Origin: Euryarchaeota archaeon UBA182
Lineage (GTDB): Archaea; Thermoplasmatota; Poseidoniia; Poseidoniales; Thalassarchaeaceae
Direction: 5' to 3'
NCBI GenBank assembly: GCA_002495675.1
Contig: DAGH01000011.1
Coordinates: 41,552 to 49,498 of the forward strand
DNA length: 7,947 bases
Position 1 is the stretch's first letter. Each line of letters opens with the position of its first letter. A program made the translations under genes and the position numbers. The notes under the pieces are model-generated. The model saw nothing but the letters and a program-made list of their open reading frames with translations, was not told where the DNA came from and searched no databases. Positions 1 to 6,767 of the stretch are shown piece after piece.

Positions 1-632
1 ACCCTCGAGATCGAGCCCGGTGCAGTTTCGAACATAGCCTCGAGGACCCTGGCCCTGTCTATTGTGCGCCCCTCCAAGTCATGGGTGTGACCTAGCTTGT
101 GCAGGGAGGTAGTCGTGCCAGCAGCGAGACCGCAACACTCTAGATTCTCTACTCTGCTTTCTGGCGTTTCTATGTTGATTGCTAATCCATGTTTCGAAAC
201 CCAACTCCTGAAAGAGAGGCCAACTGAACATATCTTGTGGCCATCCACCCAGACCCCCATCATGGCTGGGTCCCGATATCCCTCTATACCACAGTCATGA
301 AGAGCAGAGATGACCCAATCCTCCATCTTGGATACGATTTGAGGCACGCCACGCTCATTCTCTGCCCACTTGATTATCGGGTATACGACAAGTTGACCCG
401 GCCCATGCCACGTTAGCCCGCCTCCCCTATCAACATCAACTGTAGAGTACCCTTCTGCAGTGACTCCTTCCTTCCTGGCCCTTGGGCCCATGGTGACAAT
501 CTCAGGATGTTGTAGGAAGAGTATTGTGTCTTGTTCTGCGTCAGAGATTCGATCATCCCTCAGTCGATCCATGACCTCTATGGCCTCTGGGTAGTCCACG
601 ATCCCCGCCACGACAGCACGTGCCACTTGCAT
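1..632 (-). CDS. lipB: Octanoyltransferase LipB (lipoyl(octanoyl) transferase), C-terminus cut by window edge
   Basis: The first step of protein lipoylation: it moves octanoyl from acyl carrier protein to the lipoyl-domain lysine of E2-type proteins, in the cytoplasm. I translated 210 residues from the ATG at 632 down to the left edge. The N-terminus has the family pattern around VDYPEAIEV (12-20). The signature RGGGLTWHGPGQLV lies at 69-82. GVWVDGHKICSVG (126-138) supplies the catalytic lysine K133, and KHGLAINI (147-154) follows. ECCGL (165-169) supplies the catalytic cysteine C167, and TSL (175-177) follows. LipB proteins are usually about 210-230 residues, so little is missing. An in-frame stop lies upstream of the chosen ATG, so no longer start exists. 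No good Shine-Dalgarno sits close to it; the nearest G-rich run (GGGGG) lies in a possible hairpin. It is the last visible gene of the operon, 37 bases after lpdV, and its obvious client is the E2 encoded two genes upstream. Arg is mostly AGG and Ile often ATA. Confidence 0.93.
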   Translation of the reverse strand, partial: MQVARAVVAGIVDYPEAIEVMDRLRDDRISDAEQDTILFLQHPEIVTMGPRARKEGVTAEGYSTVDVDRGGGLTWHGPGQLVVYPIIKWAENERGVPQIVSKMEDWVISALHDCGIEGYRDPAMMGVWVDGHKICSVGLSFRSWVSKHGLAINIETPESRVENLECCGLAAGTTTSLHKLGHTHDLEGRTIDRARVLEAMFETAPGSISR

Positions 633-648
633 GGTCTGGGATGAGCAT

Positions 649-667
649 CCCCCATTTCAAGAGGGGG
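649..667 (-). other. Possible small hairpin between lpdV and lipB
   Basis: A 5-bp CCCCC/GGGGG stem (649-653 with 663-667) encloses a 9-base loop. It fills most of the 37-base gap between the lpdV stop and the lipB ATG. No T-run follows, so it does not look like an intrinsic terminator. In the mRNA the G-run closest to the lipB start would be paired, which could lower lipB translation or protect an mRNA end. A 5-bp stem can arise by chance. Confidence 0.25.
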
Positions 668-669
668 CT

Positions 670-2109
670 TCAAGATGTGTGGATTGCGTGTCCGAGGGTT
701 TTGAGCACGCTTTCATGGAAGGCTTCCGTCATGGTGGGGTGGGCATGCACTGTGCTCGCGATGTCTTCCAGAACGGCACCCATCTCCAGGGCCAGAACGA
801 ATTCGCCATGAAGCTCCGCAACATGGCTGCCAACTGCCTGTATGCCTAGAATTGCATGGTTTTCCTTCCTAGCCGTGACTCTGATGAAACCGGCGGTCTT
901 TTCCGCTTCAAGCGTCAATGCCCTACCGTTCGCCGCGAGCGGGAACTTCCCGACGATCACGTCCTCACCACGCGCCTTCGCAGTTTCGGGATCCAACCCG
1001 ACCGATACTATTTCGGGCTCGGTGAATATAATGGCGGGTATGGCGACCTTGTCGAACTCCCTGTCCAAGCCGGCGATGATCTCTGCTACCATCTCCCCTT
1101 CCGCACTCGCCTTGTGGGCCAGCATGGGGTCCCCTGCCACGTCACCAATTGCGAAAACCCCTGGTATGTTGGTCCTGCATCTCCTGTCTGTTCTGATGAA
1201 TCTGCCATTGTTCCCAAGTCGGACCCCGGTCTTTTCCAACCCCCAACCTTCCAAATTGGCTCTTCTGCCGACAGTCACTAGCACCTTGTCCACGTCGATT
1301 GCCTTCTGTTCGTCGTCAATCTCGTAGGTGAGCCTGGCCTTCTTTTTCCCGCCCTCCTCCTCGATTATCTCAACCCCTCTGGCAAGGGCCCCGCGATTTA
1401 TCACGACGCCATGCTTCTTGAGCCATATCTCTAGGGGCCTCCTGATCTCCTTGTCCATCATTGCGAGGATGTCATCCATGCCCTCGATGACTGTGACTTT
1501 AGACCCTAATTTCGAGAGAGCACATCCGAGCTCCAACCCGATGTAGCCCCCTCCTATGATTGCAACCTCAGCGGGGAGCTCTTGGAGATCGAGTGCCCCT
1601 GTGCTGGACAGTACCATCTCCTCATCACATGGCATGAAAGGTAGGTCGATGTGTGTGGATCCAGTAGCGAGGATCACGTTCTCGGCCTCGATTTGCAAGG
1701 ATTGTCCGTTCGAATCAACTGAGCAAGTCTTGGGGCCGGTGAATGTGGCCCAGCCGTGGATGACCTCTGCTCCAGCCGATTTCAAGAGGGATTCGACCCC
1801 TTTGTTGAGACGGTCGACTATGCTGTCCTTCCATGAGACCAGCCCCTTCATGTCGAGGGTTGGATCGCCCTCGACGCTTATTCCCATGTGGCCCCCCGCC
1901 TTCGAGTGCTCCGACAGAGACTCAAATCGTTCAGCGGCGTGGATCATCGCCTTGGAGGGAATGCATCCGCGAATCAGGCAGGTGCCACCATATCTCGAGC
2001 CTTCGACGATGACTGTGTCGAGCCCTAGTTGAGCGGATCTTATGCCAGCAACATAGCCTCCTGGACCGCCTCCGACGACAAGTACCTTACATTTTCGAAC
2101 TTCTGCCAT
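670..2109 (-). CDS. lpdV: Dihydrolipoamide dehydrogenase (E3) of the branched-chain 2-oxoacid dehydrogenase complex
   Basis: A 479-residue FAD flavoprotein that reoxidises dihydrolipoyl-E2 and passes electrons to NAD+. The FAD-binding VVGGGPGG is at 11-18. The redox disulfide motif is GGTCLIRGC, giving C44 and C49. LATGS is at 148-152. The NAD-binding IIGGGYIGLELG is at 184-195, followed by VIEG with acidic E209, which favours NAD over NADP. The second FAD motif AIGDVAG is at 320-326. The dimerisation domain ends in HAHPTMTEA, giving the catalytic pair H457 and E462. The WKDSIVDRL segment and the GHAIH-type C-terminus resemble the Pseudomonas LpdV (valine-complex E3) as I recall it. The variable pair inside the redox motif is IR rather than the common NI/NV/NW. 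The start is supported by a GAGGT site overlapping the end of bkdB. Length is normal for the family. The protein could also serve other complexes (glycine cleavage, pyruvate), which the window cannot show. Confidence 0.95.
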   Translation of the reverse strand: MAEVRKCKVLVVGGGPGGYVAGIRSAQLGLDTVIVEGSRYGGTCLIRGCIPSKAMIHAAERFESLSEHSKAGGHMGISVEGDPTLDMKGLVSWKDSIVDRLNKGVESLLKSAGAEVIHGWATFTGPKTCSVDSNGQSLQIEAENVILATGSTHIDLPFMPCDEEMVLSSTGALDLQELPAEVAIIGGGYIGLELGCALSKLGSKVTVIEGMDDILAMMDKEIRRPLEIWLKKHGVVINRGALARGVEIIEEEGGKKKARLTYEIDDEQKAIDVDKVLVTVGRRANLEGWGLEKTGVRLGNNGRFIRTDRRCRTNIPGVFAIGDVAGDPMLAHKASAEGEMVAEIIAGLDREFDKVAIPAIIFTEPEIVSVGLDPETAKARGEDVIVGKFPLAANGRALTLEAEKTAGFIRVTARKENHAILGIQAVGSHVAELHGEFVLALEMGAVLEDIASTVHAHPTMTEAFHESVLKTLGHAIHTS

Positions 2110-2115
2110 GGCGAT

Positions 2116-2120
2116 ACCTC
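2116..2120 (-). promoter_or_regulatory. Ribosome binding site for lpdV
   Basis: GAGGT on the minus strand, six bases before the lpdV ATG at 2109. It overlaps the bkdB stop codon (TGAGGT), so ribosomes ending bkdB sit on the lpdV initiation site. This supports the lpdV start and translational coupling. Confidence 0.6.
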
Positions 2121-3390
2121 ACATGAAAATCAGAGCAGGGTTCTCTAGCATCTTCTTGAGGTCCTGAACTAGGGCTGCACCATCTGCCCCATCGACGATG
2201 CGGTGATCCCACGAACTCGAGAGGTTCATGATCCTCCTGATAACGATGGATCCGGACCTCGCGACCGGCATGTCTCTGGCCTTGTGAACGCCGAGTATGC
2301 CTACTTCGGGATGGTTGATGATTGGGGTCGCCCCAAGCCCACCGTCCCTGCCGAGGCTTGTGATAGTGAATGTAGAACCAGACAGGTCGTCCAACGTAGC
2401 GGTTCCATCCCTGGCAGAGCCCGTCACTCTCTGCATTTCCGTGGCTGCTTGCCAGACGTCCATGGCCTCGACGTGTTTGACGACAGGGACGTATAGCCCC
2501 CTGTCTGTCTGGGTGGCGATTCCCAGGTTGACAGCATCATGCTCTGTGACAACCCCAGATTCATCATCAAAGACGGCATTGCATTTCTTGTGGCGTTCGA
2601 ACGCCTTGGAGAGTGATAGCATGATGAATGGGAGATAGGTAAGCTTAGGCTGTCCTTCGACCCTCTCCGAGTTCAGCAACTGGCGGAGCTCCTCCAGTGC
2701 GGTGACATCCACCTCCTCAAAGTACGAGAAATGAGGTATGGATGACGTCGATATGACCATTTGCTCTGCTATCTTCCTCCTGAGGCCTACGACTTTCATT
2801 TCCCTTGTACCGACCCTCTTGACCGATCTGGGAGAGGGGCTCGAGCCCCCTGTCGCGAGAGCTGCGTCGAGGTCGGATTGTTGGATTCTGCCCCCCCTCC
2901 CGCTGCCCACGACCATTGAGAGGTCGATACCGGATTCCCTGGCGCGCCTCCTCACTGCGGGACTGGCCAGTACAGTGCTGTTTGCGGCCTTTGGAGGTGT
3001 AGCTGGAGAAGTCATAGCAGGCGTAGTAGGCTGATGTGATTGACCCTCCTCCTCTTTCTCCTCGAGTTGTGGAGCCTCAGGCATGACATCTTCGCTCGGC
3101 GCTGCCTCCACAAGTTCCGGGGAGGCCTCGGCCTCAGACCCTGATTCACCAGTCGACTCAAACTCGACTAGGACGGCCCCCACCGCGACCATGTCGCCCA
3201 CCTCTCCGTTCAGCGCAACTATCGTGCCGGAGTAGGGAGATGGAATCGTGACTGTAGATTTGTCCGTCATGACATCCACAATGGCGTCATCTTCCGAAAC
3301 GGGGGAGCCGACCTCTACGTGCCACGTAACTATCTCGCCCTCAACGACCCCTTCTCCGATGTCTGGAAGCTTGAACGCCTTTCTTGCCAT
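2119..3390 (-). CDS. bkdB: Dihydrolipoyl acyltransferase (E2) of the branched-chain 2-oxoacid dehydrogenase complex
   Basis: The structural core of the complex: its lipoyl arm takes the acyl group from E1 and transfers it to CoA. The protein is 423 residues from the ATG at 3390. The lipoyl domain (about 1-78) has KLPDIGEG (7-14) and the attachment site DVMTDKST, giving lipoyl-lysine K44. Residues about 79-141 are a Glu/Pro/Ala-rich flexible linker. The peripheral subunit-binding domain (about 142-178) contains ASPAVRRRARESGIDL and GSGRGGRI. The catalytic domain (about 195-423) has HFSYFEEVDV, the segment LSGSTFTITSLG, and the active site DHRIVDG with H396 and D400. There is one lipoyl domain. 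The domain order and MTDK context match BCKDH E2 better than pyruvate dehydrogenase E2. An in-frame ATG at 3456 would add 22 residues inside bkdA2, but 3390 is preferred. It has GGAGG seven bases upstream, and the protein then begins just before the lipoyl fold. The gap after the bkdA2 stop is two bases. Confidence 0.95.
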   Translation of the reverse strand: MARKAFKLPDIGEGVVEGEIVTWHVEVGSPVSEDDAIVDVMTDKSTVTIPSPYSGTIVALNGEVGDMVAVGAVLVEFESTGESGSEAEASPELVEAAPSEDVMPEAPQLEEKEEEGQSHQPTTPAMTSPATPPKAANSTVLASPAVRRRARESGIDLSMVVGSGRGGRIQQSDLDAALATGGSSPSPRSVKRVGTREMKVVGLRRKIAEQMVISTSSIPHFSYFEEVDVTALEELRQLLNSERVEGQPKLTYLPFIMLSLSKAFERHKKCNAVFDDESGVVTEHDAVNLGIATQTDRGLYVPVVKHVEAMDVWQAATEMQRVTGSARDGTATLDDLSGSTFTITSLGRDGGLGATPIINHPEVGILGVHKARDMPVARSGSIVIRRIMNLSSSWDHRIVDGADGAALVQDLKKMLENPALIFM

Positions 3391-3392
3391 GG

Positions 3393-4394
3393 TCAATCCT
3401 CCAGTGTTCCACGTATGGCTTCTGCGATTCTTTGTGGGCTCGGCATGTAGTCCCATTCAGTGGTGTGCGGGAACGGAGTGTCCCAACCAGTCACCCTCGT
3501 CACGGGTGCCTCCAGGCTCCAGAAGCACCTTTCTTGGACACTGGCCGCCATCTCCGCACCATACCCGCTTGTCTTTGGCGCCTCGTGCACAATTACGCAT
3601 CGACCCGTCTTCTTGACCGACCTCACTACGGCCTCCCTGTCCCATGGAATTAGACTTTGCAAGTCGATCAAGTCACAAGATGCACCTGATTGCCTGATGC
3701 CCTCCTCGCACACATGCACCATGGTGCCCCATGCGATGACCGTGCAGTCATTGCCCTCGGTGACTAGTCGCGCCTCACCTATGGGCACGGTATAATGGAC
3801 GTCTGGCACCTCAGCCTCCGCATGACCTGACCAAGTTGGAACTTTGTGGGGGTCACCGTAGAAGGGGCCCCTGTAGCACCTTTTTGGCTCAAATACGATA
3901 ACAGGGTCTTCGGACTCGATCGCAGATATCAGGAGCCCCTTGGCGTTGTATGGCGTAGAAGAATAGACGACTTTCAAACCCGGGGTATGTGTGAACTGTG
4001 ATTCAGGTGATTGGGAGTGATGATGGCCTCCCCTGATCCCGCCTCCGGCAGGCGTCCTGATTGTAACTGGCGTCCAAAACTCCCCGCCTGACCTGTGTCT
4101 GAGCTTGGCGATTTCATTGACGATCTGATCATAAGCGGGAAAGATGTAGTCTGCGAATTGGATCTCACAAACCGGCTTTAGGCCATTCAACCCCATGCCG
4201 AATGCAATGGCAGCGATTCCCCCCTCAGAAAGAGGGGTGTCAAAGACTCTGTGGGCGCCATGCTTCTCCTGCAGTCCGTCTGTAGTACGAAATACTCCTC
4301 CGAAGTATCCCACATCCTCTCCAAAGACAAGGACGTCCTCATCCATTGAGAGCATGTTGTCCAATGCGGAGTTGACTGCCTGGACCATGTTCAT
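3393..4394 (-). CDS. bkdA2: Branched-chain 2-oxoacid dehydrogenase E1 subunit beta
   Basis: The beta half of the thiamine-diphosphate decarboxylase E1, which pairs with E1-alpha as an alpha2-beta2 tetramer. The protein is 333 residues. The N-terminus runs straight into the fold (NMVQAVNSALDNML, 2-15). FGEDVGYFGGVFR (24-36) and RVFDTPLSEGGI (49-60), with cofactor-contacting E57, are conserved. PVCEIQFADYIFPAYDQI (74-91) follows. GGIRGGHHHSQSPE (118-131) contains H126, which matches the HSQSPE active-site histidine of BCKDH beta chains. The transketolase C-terminal domain includes VKKTGRCVIVHEAPKTSGYG, and the protein ends with VTGWDTPFPH and a short tail. All of these resemble BkdA2-type chains. 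The gene lies in the same reading frame as bkdA1 and begins three codons after its TAG stop. GGTGAT lies 12 bases upstream, a somewhat long spacing. A second Met two codons in is possible but less likely. Confidence 0.95.
   Translation of the reverse strand: MNMVQAVNSALDNMLSMDEDVLVFGEDVGYFGGVFRTTDGLQEKHGAHRVFDTPLSEGGIAAIAFGMGLNGLKPVCEIQFADYIFPAYDQIVNEIAKLRHRSGGEFWTPVTIRTPAGGGIRGGHHHSQSPESQFTHTPGLKVVYSSTPYNAKGLLISAIESEDPVIVFEPKRCYRGPFYGDPHKVPTWSGHAEAEVPDVHYTVPIGEARLVTEGNDCTVIAWGTMVHVCEEGIRQSGASCDLIDLQSLIPWDREAVVRSVKKTGRCVIVHEAPKTSGYGAEMAASVQERCFWSLEAPVTRVTGWDTPFPHTTEWDYMPSPQRIAEAIRGTLED
3398..3402 (-). promoter_or_regulatory. Ribosome binding site that fixes the bkdB start
   Basis: GGAGG on the minus strand, seven bases before the ATG at 3390 and inside the last codons of bkdA2. 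It decides between the in-frame starts at 3456 and 3390, in favour of 3390. Confidence 0.75.
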
Positions 4395-4403
4395 CTCTGG
4401 CAG

Positions 4404-5648
4404 CTAATCACCCCCTAGTCGATTCATTTCGTCCCATTGTTCTTGCAAGTGCCACGGTACGTCCGAGTAGACCTCGGTGAAGATGGTGTCTGAGGACGGG
4501 TAAGGCCCTTGTGCTAGGTCACCGAACTTGACTGCCTCCTTGTAGGCAGCCATGACCTCTGAGTCGATACGGTCCTCGAGGTCCTTGTGCTTCTCCTCTG
4601 TCCATGCCCCAACCGAAATCAAGTGATCTCTCAGCCTGTGTATGGGATCTCCCCCCGGCCAGACATCGGGTTCGTCCGAGGGCCTGTACCTTGTCGGGTC
4701 GTCGCTGCTGCTATGAGCGCCTGCTCGATAGGTTAGGACTTCGATGTGGGTCGCCCCCAGACCTGCAGAGGCTCTTTTTCGAGCCCAATCGGTGACCGAG
4801 TATAGTGCGAGGAAGTCATTTCCATCCACCCTTAAGCATGGTACGTCGTATGCAAGTCCCCTGTCAGCGAATGTGCTGCTCCCGCTTGCGAGGTTAGCGT
4901 GCGTTGATATCGCCCATTGGTTGTTAACCACGTTGAGGATTACAGGAGGGCGAAATACGCTCGCGAAGTTCAATGCGTAGTGATAGTCGCCCTCGGCACT
5001 CGCTCCATCTCCAATCCACGTGATTGTGACCTCATCCAGCCCCTTGTAGGCCGAGGCCATCGCAACACCGACGGCTTGGCTGAATTGGGTACCAACTGGG
5101 CTTGAAACAGATATGTACCTCCCTTCGCGATATGTGTAATGGACTGGCATCTGTCGTCCTTTTACATTGTCCTCTACGTTGCCTATGCAGTGGCAGATCA
5201 TGCTCACCATGTCCCTGCCCCTCACGAATTGTGCACCAGGCTGGCGATATGTTGGGAAAATCCAGTCCTGTTCCTCCAACGCCATCGTCTGGGCGATGGC
5301 CACTGCCTCCTCTCCAAGAGACCTCATGTAAAACGAGAGTTTTCCTGTACGTTGCATCTTCATCATTCTGTCATCGAAGATCCGTAATCTAACCATGTGT
5401 TCCAGGCCGATAAGGAGGTCGGAGTCAGAGATATCAGGATCCCAATCCCCCGAGCGGGAGTCATCATCGCCAAGGACTCGTATGAGACCTGTGGAATGCG
5501 GGATAGTGTCTTTGGGTTCGCAGGAAAGTGGATCTGGCTTCATCAGGTCGGAGGGAGAATACGACCACTCCTCGAAAGAGGCCGATTCCCCTGGTCTGAA
5601 AGGGGCAGATGGCACTCGTATGGGAGTTTCACAGCCATCATTGTTCAT
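4404..5648 (-). CDS. bkdA1: Branched-chain 2-oxoacid dehydrogenase E1 subunit alpha
   Basis: The alpha half of E1. It binds thiamine diphosphate and Mg2+, decarboxylates 2-oxoisovalerate, 2-oxoisocaproate and 2-oxo-3-methylvalerate, and acylates lipoyl-E2. The protein is 414 residues. KLSFYMRSLGEEA (103-115) and FPTYRQPG (131-138) are typical. GRQMPVHY (164-171) and SSPVGTQFSQAVG (182-194) resemble BCKDH rather than pyruvate dehydrogenase E1. The cofactor motif begins at GDGASAEGD (213-221) and ends in VVNNQWAIST (240-249). The loop RAGAHSSSDDPTRYRP (308-323) matches the HSTSDD loop of BCKDH alpha chains; in mammals its serines are phosphorylation sites, but no kinase is visible here. The N-terminal 75 residues (RPG, then KPDPLSCEPKDT, then LIRVLGDDD) follow the Pseudomonas BkdA1 layout as I recall it, which supports the full-length start. 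The ATG overlaps the lipA stop as ATGA. Ends and motifs are intact. Confidence 0.95.
   Translation of the reverse strand: MNNDGCETPIRVPSAPFRPGESASFEEWSYSPSDLMKPDPLSCEPKDTIPHSTGLIRVLGDDDSRSGDWDPDISDSDLLIGLEHMVRLRIFDDRMMKMQRTGKLSFYMRSLGEEAVAIAQTMALEEQDWIFPTYRQPGAQFVRGRDMVSMICHCIGNVEDNVKGRQMPVHYTYREGRYISVSSPVGTQFSQAVGVAMASAYKGLDEVTITWIGDGASAEGDYHYALNFASVFRPPVILNVVNNQWAISTHANLASGSSTFADRGLAYDVPCLRVDGNDFLALYSVTDWARKRASAGLGATHIEVLTYRAGAHSSSDDPTRYRPSDEPDVWPGGDPIHRLRDHLISVGAWTEEKHKDLEDRIDSEVMAAYKEAVKFGDLAQGPYPSSDTIFTEVYSDVPWHLQEQWDEMNRLGGD
4407..4412 (-). promoter_or_regulatory. Probable ribosome binding site for bkdA2
   Basis: GGTGAT on the minus strand, matching the usual complement of the archaeal and bacterial 16S 3' tail. 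It lies 12 bases before the bkdA2 ATG and abuts the bkdA1 TAG. The spacing is longer than normal, so the assignment is moderate. Confidence 0.45.
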
Positions 5649-6706
5649 GTCGCTAAGCCCTCCTTGTTCATGGTTGGCCTGTGAATTTGAAGCGAGCTGA
5701 TCGCTGACCCCGTGGAGTCCCTGGTCACGACTGGTTCAGCCCCCTCGGATTCGTCGAAGAGTAGCCCAGCCCTGTAGCTCGATCTTACCAGCGGGCCACA
5801 GGCCACAGCCTCGAAACCTATCTTCCTCGCTTGCTCGTCCCACATCATGAATGATGACGGTTCTGGGAATCTATCAACGGGGAGATGCCTGTCTGATGGC
5901 CTGAGGTATTGTCCTATTGTTATCATCTGCACACCTGCATCTTTGAGAAGCCTCATCGCATCGACAACCTCTAGATCAGTTTCCCCCAAGCCAACCATTA
6001 GGCTGGATTTTATCTTGAGGTCAGGTCGAAGATAAGAGGCCTCAGAGAGTATCCTGAGCGACTGGGCGAAGGACGCACGAGGGTCTCTGACGATCGGATC
6101 CAAGCGGGGCACGCACTCAACGTTGTGGGCAAAGACACTGAGTGGGAGCTCGTACAATAGTGCCGCCAATGCTTCGAGGTTTCCATCCAAGTCAGAGCAC
6201 AGTAGTTCAAGCCCCACTTCCGGGGATCTCTTGTGCACCTCCATTATGCAGTTCCTGTAATGCTGGGCGCCTCCGTCTGGAAGATCGTCTCTGTTCACCA
6301 CAGTTATTACAGCATGACTCAACCCCATTCTAGTTATGGCCTCAGCGAGATTTGAAGGCTCGTTAGGGTCTAGTTGCGCCGGTGTTTTCATGGTGTCAAC
6401 TGCGCAGAATCTGCAGCCACGCGTGCAGGCATGGCCAGCGATCATGAATGTCGCGGTTCCCCTGCTCCAGCAGTCGTGAATGTTTGGGCAACGGGCTTCC
6501 TCGCAAACTGTGTTTAGTTGGTTCGACTCGACCCTTGTACGCGTTTCTTCAAAGATTTTCATGGCTTCGCCAGTGGGCAATTGCGTCTTGAACCAAGGTG
6601 GCAGGCGCTTTCGTTCAGGCCGCCCTGGCCTGTGAGTGATGTGTGACTCCACAACGGGCAGCCTGCGAGGCATGATCGTTCCCTGATGGGGAGGAAGATT
6701 AACCAT
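5645..6706 (-). CDS. lipA: Lipoyl synthase LipA (radical SAM)
   Basis: It inserts two sulfur atoms into the octanoyl chain on E2 (and on GcvH where present), giving lipoyl. The protein is 353 residues from the ATG at 6706. The auxiliary cluster motif CEEARCPNIHDC gives C68, C73 and C79. The radical SAM motif CTRGCRFC gives C94, C98 and C101. RDDLPDGGA (139-147) is conserved, although the residue before it is Asn where Asp is usual. CGPLVRSSY supplies the RSSY motif (308-311), whose serine ligates the auxiliary cluster. About 42 residues follow RSSY, whereas short bacterial LipA proteins have about 12, so there is an unexplained C-terminal tail. Its last codons carry the bkdA1 ribosome site. 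An alternative start at 6673 (MPRRLPVVE) would drop 11 residues; neither start has a strong ribosome site. It is the first gene of the operon, which suggests that the lipoylation enzymes are made together with their E2 client. Confidence 0.95.
   Translation of the reverse strand: MVNLPPHQGTIMPRRLPVVESHITHRPGRPERKRLPPWFKTQLPTGEAMKIFEETRTRVESNQLNTVCEEARCPNIHDCWSRGTATFMIAGHACTRGCRFCAVDTMKTPAQLDPNEPSNLAEAITRMGLSHAVITVVNRDDLPDGGAQHYRNCIMEVHKRSPEVGLELLCSDLDGNLEALAALLYELPLSVFAHNVECVPRLDPIVRDPRASFAQSLRILSEASYLRPDLKIKSSLMVGLGETDLEVVDAMRLLKDAGVQMITIGQYLRPSDRHLPVDRFPEPSSFMMWDEQARKIGFEAVACGPLVRSSYRAGLLFDESEGAEPVVTRDSTGSAISSLQIHRPTMNKEGLAT
5659..5663 (-). promoter_or_regulatory. Ribosome binding site for bkdA1 inside lipA
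   Basis: GGAGG (within AAGGAGG) on the minus strand, ten bases before the bkdA1 ATG and inside the last codons of lipA. With the ATGA overlap it supports coupled translation from lipA into bkdA1. Confidence 0.6.
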
Positions 6707-6756
6707 TGCCTGCGGGCGGTTTCAATGTGAGCTTCTCAAATCGAGGTTTTTTTCCA

Positions 6757-6767
6757 CCTATTTTTGG
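6757..6767 (-). promoter_or_regulatory. Weak candidate promoter element for lipA
   Basis: On the minus strand this reads CCAAAAATAGG, an A/T core that could serve as an archaeal TATA box. Archaeal spacing would put the transcript start near 6737 and give a leader of about 30 bases before the lipA ATG at 6706. The match to the TTTAWATA consensus is poor and other AT-rich sites exist farther upstream. Confidence 0.25.

Noticed and set aside
97..300. Plus-strand open frame of 67 codons near the left edge
   Set aside because: It is antisense to lipB, whose catalytic motifs are clear on the minus strand.
842..2032. Long plus-strand open frames (842-1327 and 1556-2032) opposite lpdV
   Set aside because: They lie antisense to a full-length E3 with all its motifs, show no recognisable domain, and are explained by the codon bias of the real gene.
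3391..3456. Longer bkdB starting at 3456
   Set aside because: The 22 extra residues lie inside bkdA2 and do not resemble the lipoyl domain; the ATG at 3390 has GGAGG seven bases upstream and fits the family N-terminus.
670..5648. Reading the complex as pyruvate or 2-oxoglutarate dehydrogenase
   Set aside because: The alpha/beta E1 rules out the usual 2-oxoglutarate type. GRQMPVHY, the HSSSDD loop, HSQSPE and the MTDK lipoyl context fit the branched-chain type better than pyruvate dehydrogenase; some activity on pyruvate is still possible.
6747..6753. T7 run as a transcription terminator on the plus strand
   Set aside because: No plus-strand gene lies upstream of it; it sits between two divergent starts.
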